64,000 nucleotides of DNA from Arion vulgaris (lineage: Eukaryota; Mollusca; Gastropoda; Stylommatophora; Arionidae). The first letter of the stretch is position 1; each line of letters opens with the position of its first letter. The stretch lies in assembly GCA_020796225.1 (NCBI GenBank), contig CM036756.1:63231644-63295643 (forward strand), given 5' to 3'. Position numbers and translations under genes: made by a program. The notes beneath the pieces were generated by a model. That model worked only from the letters and a program-made list of their open reading frames with translations, had not been told where the DNA came from and searched no databases. Below, in pieces: positions 11,101 to 23,100 of this stretch.

Positions 11101-14100
11101 AGATGTTTCAGGTCCAGGTGGTGCTAAATTTGATTCATTCGTTGTAGATGTATGATCTTGAATTTCATTGTGTGAAGGAGGTGGCGGTAAATTTAAAGTC
11201 AGTTTCCCAGAATCTTGGACGTCTGTTGTTGAATGTAACAGAAATGATGAGCTATTTACACTTAGAGCAGTGGTTGTCTCTGCACCTGGAGCAATGATTG
11301 TCTCTGCACTTGGAGCAGTGGTTGTATTTGCACCTGGAGCAGTGGTTGTTTCTGTACTAGGAGCAGTGGTTGTATCTACACTTATAGCAGTGGGTGTCTC
11401 TACACCTGCAGCAGTGGTTGTCTCTACACCTGGAGCAGTGGTTGTATTCGCATTTAGAGCAGTGATTGTATCTTCACTTAGAGAAACATTTACTTCTGCA
11501 CTTGGAGAAACAGTTGTCGCTGTATCTTTGGCTAAAATGGTTGATGAATGAAATATCACAGCATTGTGTTCAGAACTATTATCTGTCTGGTTTTCTCTTG
11601 CCTCTGTCTGAAGTGTATCTTTAGAAACATCTTTCTGCAATACTCCAGACTGAGTTGAATCTATATCACCATAACTGGGAACATCTATAGTCTGATTTAA
11701 TGTGGTATATAGTTTTATTTCATTATTATTTTCTCTGTCCTCACTGACAGTTGGACCAGGCACAGCAGAGTGAGTATGGAAAGGCTCTGAAGTAAAAGCA
11801 TCTGAATTGCCACATATTAACGCAGTGATTTCCAAAGATGTGTCTCTTAACATTTCAGAAGTACTACAATCATGTAGATTATTACAAACATTATTGCGCT
11901 CTGGCAAATTGTTATCACATAAATTCCCATCTACATTCTGGTTACTTTTGGAATGTTCAAAATCTGATTTTCAACTACTACATTGGAATAGTTAAAATCA
12001 TTTTGTTGTTCAGATACACTATGACTGTTTTCCTGAAGTCTGTATGGGAATCTAGATGCTATTTCCTGAGCAATGGATGATGTAGGACATTCCAACCCTT
12101 CAATATTGTAACCCCAAGAAGAATCCTGAATTTTCTGAATATAACTGTGATCATGATTTCGTTTACTTTCTATTTCTGATGTCTGCATAGATGTTTTACT
12201 CAAACTTTCAGATGGTTGACTCGATTCTTGTGATGCAATATCAGTCACTTTATGAGATATCAAATTTTCCAAGCACAAATCTGAGATGGCAAGATTTATA
12301 GATACTTTTATTGCTGCCTCACTAGACTGTTTATCAGAGCTGTCTAGATGTTTTGTAGCACCATCAACATTCAGAACTTGATGTTGTTCAATCACTGGGA
12401 AAACTGTAATGATATCACCACTGATAGCACCTTCAACATCATCTCTACAACCTGGCAAGTGCACAAAAGAATGAAAGTTAATAACAACACAAAGAGACGT
12501 ATCAACAAAAAAAAGGTATTCTTCTTCTTCAGTAATCTCTGGGTCATGCACTTAATTTACTAATGGACCACAAACTGTACAAATAGGGTTAAATGTATAT
12601 CATCATCACCCTCCGAAAGCATGTCCTAAGCAGAACTTTACCATCTTAACTAACAGTCCTTTAGAAGTTATCTTTCTCATAAGCCAGATGTCCTGTCACC
12701 TTTGCTGCCATGCTTGTCTATCACACCCTGAATCCATCTTTTATGTGGTCTTTCTCTTTTCTTTGTCTGGATGCTTTCCCCCATAACTGTCTTCTCCAGG
12801 CCTTCATATCATTTTATGTGTTCAAAATACTTCAGTTGTCTCATTCTATTTGTAGTATCAGAAAGTTAATTTTTGTGTTTCCTCTGGAGAGATATATTTG
12901 TCCTCCTCTTTGTTCATGGTTACAGAGAACTCTTCTATAATATTTATATTCAAAAGAATATATAATAGCTGTCTATTGCAAGCGATAATGACAACAGCCC
13001 AAGATGTGTGCTGCTGCACCTCTCTGGTGTGTGCGGAGGTCACTGTAGAGTCCAACTCTAGAACATGATTCCATACCACAGGTCTGGCATATATGATCAA
13101 GGTAGACATGTGGGCATTGTGTGTTCTGTCTTTTCACACAGCTGGTTTTCTCTGTGCCTCAATGGCATGATGATTTTCAGCTATGCGGGTCCCTCTTGTA
13201 TTGTTACAGCGCCTCATTTTGCAATCTTGTGCCAGGGATTCCCAGCACATGGTGCCTATATCAAAGCATTTCAGAGACACTTAAAGAGTGTAGTATATTT
13301 TCTGTTCACCAGCAGACGTTTGCCCTTCAAGCTCGCCATACATCAACTGTTTTGGGATGCTTTTATCAGGCATCCGAGCAACGTGACTGGCCCATCTCAC
13401 TTGGGCCTTCTGCAAGTGTGTTGATGCTTGGAATTTTTTCCTGGTTGGAAGTGATTTAGTTTTCTTGCGTGTCTGTTATACACTGTCCATGTCTCGCTTG
13501 CGCATAGCAGAGTAAAACTTTTCTACTGTCTTGTTAAATATCCAGGTCTCACACCATACTAAAAAATATGCATGCTTACTACCCCTGGAGAGCTGCTGTA
13601 GCGTAGTTGTTAGTGAACTCGCTTCGCAAGGCTGGTGGTCTGGGTTCAGCTCCTGCAATGCGCATGGAATTTTTCCAGACCACGGCGGCTCTCAGGTCGA
13701 CCCAGCCTCAACTGGGTATCGGACATGATCTGGGAAAGTAAAGGCGGCGGCGTGATGCTGACCACATCACCCATTGTGTGCCGACGGTCATTGAAAAATA
13801 CAGGCCTAACACTGTATTGACCTATATACCACGAGGTATGAAAGGGTTCCTTTACTTTTTTTTTTACTACCCTATTAGTAGCCTTTTACAACATCCGCTG
13901 AGAGGTAACTAATTTTATTTTTAGCTACCTTGAAAACCACATGGGAGTGTATACATTACCATTGCTTTATGCTTGTAGAAAAAACTGGCTCTGGTAAGAA
14001 ATAAACTGGAAATGAGAAAGAAAAAAGCTTGCTCTAGTAACTCCTTTGCTATTCTAACTTTGCCTCATGAGATTCAGTTGATGATCAAGGACAGATAATA

Positions 14101-17100
14101 CACACATTAATATTTGTAAAGTTTAAGATTGCATGTTTAATTTATCATTATAGTTGCTGTATGTACTTGTGTGTTTAATTATCATTATAGTTGTTGTATG
14201 TTGTAACTTTAGAGCAATAAGAAAATAAATAAAATATTTACCAGATGGAGATTGAAGGCACAAATTGATCTTTAAGTTGTTCACTTCAGAGTCTGAGACC
14301 AAGGTATCGGAACTGCTTTCAATTTCAATATGAGAACTATTACCATTCCAAACTCTTGTTACATGTTCTAGAACATCGGTAGAATGGTGATCCGTAGCTG
14401 TTTGATCACCAGCTAGAAGAGAAGGATCTTGATAGCCATCGTGACAGTCTGATGTACCAGGAGCATCAGAAATGGGCACATGTTGATTAGAGTCATTGGA
14501 TGAGATTGTGAATGTACTATCCGAGTTACTGAGAACTTCACTGTGAAGTCCAGAGTCATTACTATCACACTTGTTCATGGCAAAATTTGCCCTCCCTATT
14601 GCTGCAGTTTCCAGTCCTACTTCGATTTTGTTATGGTCGTGGTGAGCAGATGATGTATTTGAAGAATCTGAATGTGTTGCGTCTGAAGAGTCATTTCCAG
14701 TTGCACTCTCACTGGTAGAATTATGCATAGATGCATCAGTACATTCTGGAGAGAAAGCATTATGATGTTCCCCAACTGAGACCTCTTGTGTTATGATATG
14801 GCTGTTCAGATTTGCTTGTTGATTTTTGAAATGCTGCTCATGGACATTATCAGCGTGGTTAGCTTCATTAACTTTCTCAACATCAACAGAATGTTCATCT
14901 TCTGCTTCTACTTCACTAAGAAATGAAGATGATGATGTAGACATAGACTCACTACTTTTATTTTGTGTTTCCAGGTCTGAATGCTCGTTAGATTGAGTTA
15001 ACTTTGCATTTCTAGATGTCACAAAATTGAGAGCCAATGCTTCTAATCTCTCAGCAATTTCAAGAGCAGTTAGCTCATTCTCTATGCTTCCATCATCAGA
15101 TTCATCCCTGTCTTTTCTCTTCTTACTTATAGCACTTTTATATTTTCTTTCTTCCCTACTCTTTCGTCGTTCTTCTCTAGCATTTTGCTTTTTCCTTTCT
15201 TCCAGACTTATCAGGAAGGATGGTTCTTCTTGACTACAGAGTGCTCTCTCTAGAGTGTTCAATTCCTCATCAGTTAAAATACCTAACAGTTCCCTGAAAC
15301 AAGACAACAACAATTATATTATAAACATTGTTAATTTTTACAGACCATATAACTTATTCTACATTCGCTGAAAAAGGGACCTGCTACACTGTGTAACAGT
15401 TCACAGTGAGGCAACAATATCTCCACCATTTAGCTTGACACATTTATTTTCAGCACATACATCTGGAACAAGATTTGCATTTGCTAAAAAGAGCACCTGC
15501 TACTCTGTGTAGCAGTTCAGAATAAGGCTACAATATTTGCATCATTTTGCTCGGCACATCCATTTTCAGCACATAGATTTGGGACAATGTTTGCTTTCCC
15601 TTTTTGAACCCTATTCTCTTAGCCAGTCTGCAGTGATGCAGCATGATACTACCAACACTACTTGGAGGTAGAATATGGTCTGTCAGCTCTGGTTGAATGA
15701 CCCTAAGTTCTGTCAACATTTTCACTGTGTCATCTTAGGCTACACAGTTGATAGTGTCCATACAAAGAAGCTTGCCCATCACAAGAAAGGTGAAGATCAC
15801 ACTTGAGGATCTAAACTTCAAGGAGACCTGCCTGATGGCAAAGGACACCAATAAAACAGAAGTAGGCTTTCATGCAAAAATCAGTCAGAAACGTCATACT
15901 AGGCGGCATGGCTAATGTCCGAATTCACAGCAGGCGAACACAGAAGAAAACAAGAGAGCTTTACAAGAACCTCCATCTGATATCACTGCTATTAAAAAAA
16001 AAGCACACGACCAACTGACAGAGACAAATATACATGCATATTTTGAAAATTACAGGATCTGACTGATAAAAGTTATAACATTGTACCACAGGAATATCTT
16101 TTGTAAAGCCCATAATCGTGACCCACACACATGTTGATAAACTGTATTCCTTTCGTACTGTAATACATACAATAGGGACTGCAAACAATTTCTCCATACT
16201 GTTCAATCTCGGGCAAATCGTTCAAATTTTTCTACAGAACTGAGTCCAATATCTTAGCTCTCACAAGGCCTTTGGTATCTGGAAGTTTGTCTTGCCATTT
16301 TATCTACGCAATCTGCAACGATAACTTATGTGGAAGTGGTACGACTGTAAATATACATGAATCTCCCCCACCCCCCAATGTTCTAAGTGAATACATCAAT
16401 TGAACATAAAAACCTCCAATAATTTAGAATTTTCTTGGTTTTTCTAAATGACATATCGCCATGCTACTTCTTGAGTTAGAAATGTCAGTATCTATCACTT
16501 CTAATATAAATTATACAAACCTTATCTTCAGCAGCAATGTTTGGAAAGGTCTAAACATCTCAGACAGATTCCATGGATCATTGTCTGGATTTAAAGGTCC
16601 ATCTTTGAATACATGGACACCACTGCAGATAGAGAAGACAAGATTGAGATGCATCATTAAATGAATCCAGTAGTGTCTTAATAAAATATGCACAACATGT
16701 TTTGTTTCCCATGATTAACCAGTTGTATTATTTCTTTGTTTTCTTTGAAAGCTCCATATCGACCACTTGGTAAACCACTCCTTGTGATCTGTATGTGATC
16801 TGATCCTAAGAGCGATAGTACGTTTTGCTAGTTATGCGCCTATGAGAAGGCCAGCACATTCGATTTATGCAACACTTTTTATTTACTAGGGTAGCATCCC
16901 TACGCCCCTACCTCAGTCGCCTCTTACAACATGTCCTGTAGGTCACAGTGTTACTATTCTTTGCTTCCCCTGTGAGCCCCGACAAGACATGTGATTAATA
17001 GTTGTACAGAAACTGAAGAACAGTGGATTAGAAAGACAAAGGAACCAGTATCATGTACTGAACTGAAAAAGAGCAATTCAAATAAGAAATAGGTGGCGAG

Positions 17101-20100
17101 CAGCAGTTAAACAAAATGCACTGCACAAAATTTATATAATAGTATGATGATGACTAATGATTCTGCTGGCAAATGTTCATTATTACTAGGAAAACAGAAG
17201 TTGGCAGAGAAATGTTATTTATCAAGAACATTTATTAAAGTTCATTGTTCATTTTAGGATCATCTTCACCGCACATGTGCATAATTGCTTCGATCTCCAC
17301 CCAAGCATGTATCTCAGTGTGTTTAGGCTAACAACTCCCGTTCTCTGTTGATTGATGTATCTACTGGGTTTTCTCTTGTGGTTTACCCATCTTGCCACAC
17401 CTATCGGTATGCACAACTTGCGCATTACTATGGTAAGAAGAAACAATAATGTGCAGTAAATTCAAAGAGAAGAACAAAGATCTAAAGGGTCTTAGGTCAA
17501 TGCTTGACTTCATTGCACCAGGTTCCCCACATAAAGATTCATCCCTGTTGGGGAATAGCACATCATCTGCCGAGAGTGTTGCATAAAGCATAACTCAGTA
17601 GCTCCAGCAACAAACCAAGGGATCTCATGAAAAATTGCACATGTGACTCCTAATTCTCACAATCGTTCCAGCATTTTAGACTGCCCATATCACATAAATG
17701 AGCATGTACCGCATTGATGACATCGGCTCTGCCCATACTTCTGTCAGTGTGAGTTGGGGCAATGTTTGCATGAAAGTCAGCACTTCGTTGCCCTGCACTC
17801 GAGCATGTCTAGGTGTGTACAGCCAAGTAAATGTCTTGAGAAGTAACCTCTGAATGCTGTCCACCCATTCCGTGTGCAGACTTCCAGATTGTTCCAGTCT
17901 ACTAAGTGTGTTATGAAGATGACTCAATAACCAATCTTAGGTTCACTAGATGCCTCAAAGGACTGCAAATCCATCAAAGCTGATAGATTCTACTTGAAGT
18001 GGTTCAGTGATATTCAATAACCAATCTTAGGTTCACTAGATGCCTCAAAGGCCTGCAAATCCATCAAACTGATAGATTCTACTTGAAGTGGTTTCAGTTG
18101 ATAGTCAAACCATACTTAGATTCTACTTGAAGTGGTTTCAGTGAATATTCAATAACCAATCTTAGGTTCACTAGATGCCTCAAAGGCCTGCAAATCCATC
18201 AAAGCTGATAGATTCTACTTGAAGTGGTTTCAGTGAATATTCAATAACCAATCTTAGGTTCACTAGATGCCTCAAAGGACTGCAAATCCATCAAAGCTGA
18301 TAGATTCTACTTGAAGTGGTTTCAGTGAATATTCAATAACCAATCTTAGGTTCACTAGATGCCTCAAAGGACTGCAAATCCATCAAAGCTGATAGATTCT
18401 ACTTGAAGTGGTATCAGTGAATATTCAATAACTAATCTTAGGTTCATAGAGCCTCAATGATTAATGAACAAACTAAACTACTGTTATCTATACCTGACTA
18501 TGGCAAGCCTGGGTATTGTAAACATTAATGCTGGGTCATACTCATCAATCATATCACTTGTTAACAATCCTACTGCCAGAGCCCTGAAAGGGGGAAACAG
18601 AAAATTGGTTATATTTTTTTATATACAGTGTTAAATTAATCATCATCAAATAGCTTATCTTGAACACAACTTTGCCACCTTAACAGTCCTTCGGAATTGC
18701 TCCACACCATAGGCCAGATGTCCTGCCTCTGCAGCGGTCATGCTCAAATCATCAGTTACATCCTGAATCCATCTTCTCCGTGGTCTTCCTCTTCTTTTTT
18801 ACCGGATGTCTCCTTCCATGATGATCTTTTCCAGCCCTTAGTGTCTCTTTGGATTAATAGGGTTATTTAAACTTGAAACCTGTTACAAAATTATGACACA
18901 TCACATAAAACTTGAAAAACTTATGATGTTCAATTATTTACTAGTTTATTGTTCATTTGAAGATCATCTTCATCGCACATGTCCATAATTGCTCCGATCT
19001 CCTTCTAAGAATGTACGTCAGTGTGTTTAGACTAACAACTCCTGTTCTGTGCTGGTTGATGTATCTACTGTGGTTACTCTCATGGTTTCTCTTGCTGCAC
19101 TCATCGGTATGCAACAGATATAGAGAATACCTTTATTTTCGTTGATATCTTCCTTATGTTTTCTCTTAGAGCATGGAGCATGTCGCTATTATTTACTAGT
19201 ACGGCATTTAAAGTGAAAAATACAATTCATTTTGAAATTAATATCTTTAATGATGACATATTTATCATTAGGTTGGTTTTATCTTTATCATAGATATTAT
19301 CAATCAATCAAGTGCAATGTTTACAGACAGGCAATCATGTCTTTCCACAGCTCTCTCTCTCCCTAGTGTAGTCTACCAGTTCTGATGCTGATCTCTTGTC
19401 AAACCATGATGTCTCACCGCCCAACAATTTCTTCCTCTGCTTTCAAGATCTCTCCGTCCCCTGATTTCCCCCCTTGTCATTGAATGTTCCAAACCTCCTC
19501 TTTGTACTATGTGTCCAAAGAACATTGATTATCTGATTCTTAATTATGTTGATCAGGTTTCATTATGAGCAGGTCTAATTTAAAACCTCATTTGTTTTTC
19601 CCCTGTCCATGAGATTTTCAGCATTCTTCTGTAAAAATCACATCTCTATGACTTTCAGAGATCTGATTGATTGCTTGTTCAGTGTCCATGATTAGCTGCC
19701 ATACATAAGTATTTGTTCAATATAACTTTGGAGTATTTTTTCCAATGTGGTTGTTAGTGAATTCACACACACATCATCTATTTCATTTTCCTAAAAGCTG
19801 CTTTCGTTTGTTTTTCTACTTCTTGTCTCTGTTATAAATCTTCCGTCTGATGTTATGAATGTTCCCAGATGTTTGAATCGATGGACCTATTTCAGTGTTG
19901 TTTACTTTGATATTGCATTGTGGTGTTTCCTGTTTCTTACAAATAACCATAAGAATTGTGTCATCGGTGTATCTTATTCCTGTCTTTTCTTCTATATGTT
20001 GCATGATGTTTTCATTGAATAGGTTAAATGTGGTTATATAGTATACCCAAGAAAAATAATGACATATACTTTATGGGACATGAACTTCTGAGGTCTTTGC

Positions 20101-23100
20101 TGGATTCTCAAAATTTATTTAAGAGAGATTGTTCCCTTAGAACAGGTTTTAGTTTTTTTACCAACAAAGATGGGATAGTCTTACAAGATGTGTTCTGATG
20201 TCTGCCTGGTTTGCTTTGCAATCACAAGCGACAGAGTCTCTTATGTGCATTATGTACTGTTGGGGTCTGAAACTTCAATATTTTATTCAGAGCATGAATA
20301 TTTTTGTTTATTAATTTCTGTTGAGTCTTTGCTTTCTTACTTGAATTTTTTCACAGCTTTTATATAGGTAAGGGTGCTCCAGATTTCCTCCAGTCCTTGC
20401 AAGCTCATCTGCTTTCTCATTTCTGGGAATACAGCATTGGACTGGGAACCACTGCTGGAATAGTTCTGTACTTCTGGACAACAATCCAATACTAAAGTTC
20501 TAGTTTCTGGATAAATTTGTCTTGTTTGAGACATGGAATACAAAGAACCTTGATTTACTTCAAGTGACGATTTTAGGGAGTGGCGCCTCTTTTGTTGTTT
20601 AGACACTGTATGGTTGCAAGAACTGCTCTGCATTGCTGCAAGAACATCACTGCAAGAACTGCTCTGCATTGCTGCAAAAACTTCATTGGATTGCTGCAAT
20701 AACTGCTCTGCATGGCTGCAAAAACTTAACATTCCATTGCTTCAAGAACTGCACTGCATGGCTGCAATAACTTCACTGCATGGCTGCAAGAACTGCACTG
20801 CATGGCTGCAAGAACTGCACTGCATGGCTGCAAGAACTGTACCATGTGGCTGCAAGAACTGCTTTGCATGGCTGCAAAAATTGCTATCAACTCTACTCTA
20901 AAGTAAAACCATGTTTCTTCTACTGAGAAAGAATGTATTTCAGTTTTCTTGTTCAAGGAAGAAACATATGTGAACAAATTTTCAATATTTCATTGGGATA
21001 TTATATTTGGAAAATAGTTAGCAACAGAGTTTTCTGTTCTGCTTCACTTTGTATGTCTTTTGAGATCAGACCTGAGAGTTCCAAATGTATTCTTGACTGA
21101 TCTGTGCAGCATGTTCAGTGCTTCTGCATGACAGCGTTGCACATCTCAATTTCAGTTTCCAATGTATCTATGTTGATTGAAGGTTTCTTGTTCAAAGTGA
21201 TTAAAACTTTTTCTTACAATTGAGTTGATTAAAATAAGTGGTAGATTTATTTTAAAATATGTTCGAAAATACAGACAAGCCTTTCAAACCCGCACATAAA
21301 TTATCTGACAACTAGCTTACCGTTGCACAGTTTCTGAAAATAAAACTGTGATTTCTTGTACCAAGTCATACTCATGTGCGGTTTTTACAGGAACCATTGC
21401 ACTGACATAACTGAAAAATAGTCCCAACAAAGTTATTAGCATGTGTGTCTAAAAGTGGATTGACATGAATGTACAATAGTAACGTGATGCTGTGGTAGAA
21501 ATAGTCAATGTTTCAATAACCAATAGCTCAGTGGAACATACGGTTCCAACTGTCATCCTCCACCAAATTTTGTTCTGGTTTATCTTCTTCAGACCTGGTT
21601 ATGAGACTGCAACCTCTCTGGCCTCTTATTCTCCACCAAATATTCTTTGATCTCCTCACTGTTCTCTTCACACATGGGATCCAGTCAAGTGCAGTCTGGT
21701 TATGTTTATTTTCTGAAGCACGGGGTATCTGTGACTAAGTCTTTGTCTTGCGTCTGAAAGATTGTGGGTTTGAATCGATCTCACCATTCTGACAGTGCAT
21801 GTTTCAGATCCCTATGATTGTTGGACTACAGAGTTCATACTTTGTACAATGCTCTTGGCAGGTGGTATTCCATTTCTGCGGAGAGGGGACTGAGCCATAT
21901 AGGAACAAAAATCCGGTGCAATGAAGTCCCTCATTTGGCTTTAGACTCTTTAGGTTTGTCCAATCCATCGCTAATTTCTTTCTTTAATCTCCAGCTGTAT
22001 GTTTCTGTCTTTTATTTTAAACACTTCTGTATCTGTTATCACTTCTGACCATCTTATATTAAGTATGTGTAAGAACAACAAGACATCTGCTGGTTATGTT
22101 TTGCAAGTTTATATGTAATATTCTTTGTCACAAAGGCCATGTCTCAGAACCATCAGAGACTAAGAAAGCAGTGCAGATGTGATTTTCTTTGTCACAAAGG
22201 CCATGTCTCAGAACCACCAGAGACTAAGAAAGCAGTGAAGATGTGGTTTTCTTTGTCACAAAGGCCATGTCTCAGAACCACCAGAGACTAAGAAAGCAGT
22301 GCAGATGTGATTTTCTTTGTCACAAAGGCCATGTCTCAGAACCACCAGAGACTAAGAAAGCAGTGCAGATGTGGTTTCTTTGTCACAAAGGCCATGTCTC
22401 AGAACCACCAGAGACTAAGAAAGCAGTGCAGATGTGGTATTCTTTGTCACAAAGGCCATGTCTCAGAACCACCAGAGACTAAGAAAGCAGTGCAGATGTG
22501 ATTTTCTTTGTCACAAACCATGTCTCAGAACCACCAGAGACTAAGAAAGCAGACATACAAAATTAAAGTAAATGTTGTAAATAATACATACCTCAGTTCA
22601 AATTCAGCAAACAGCTTGTCAAATATGATAAGTGACTCTTTGATCTGAAAGATACAACAAGTAAAAAACTACTGAGTTGGTAATTGCTACTTTACAGCAT
22701 TGCTAACATTCAGAATTTTCAATTATCCAAAGTGACAGTAACATACAGCAATCCAAAGTGATAATAATACACAGCAATCTAACCGGACAATAATAGCAAT
22801 CTAAAGTCACTGTAATATTTAGCAATCCTAAGTGGCAGTAACATATGTAGATCTAAAGTACAGTAACATATAGCAATCTGAAAGTGATTAGTATATAGCA
22901 ATTCAAAATAATAGTAACAAATATAGATATAAAGTAACAGTAGCATATAGCAATCTAAAGTACAATAGCATATATCATCTAATCATTAACATATAGAGTC
23001 AAGTCATTAACATATACACAGCATTACATATATCAATCTAAGTACATTAACATAGCATCTAAAGTACATTAACATATAGCAATCTAAAGTACATTAACAT

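Noticed and set aside
11168..11551. 127-codon plus-strand frame rich in Val and Ala
   Set aside because: It is the antisense shadow of the coding minisatellite in LST-2 exon 9.
12444..12551. Extending LST-2 exon 9 upstream to an ATG at 12551
   Set aside because: The acceptor at 12443-12444 gives the right phase and the conserved DDVEG start; upstream codons do not match the family.
20614..20977. Cys-rich frames resembling small secreted proteins
   Set aside because: The Cys/Trp pattern comes from the 22 bp TGCAAGAACTGC array; both strands give similar artefacts.
22121..22552. 64 bp array considered as CRISPR or gene family
   Set aside because: Every base of the unit repeats, no spacer diversity and no conserved frame; a simple tandem duplication.
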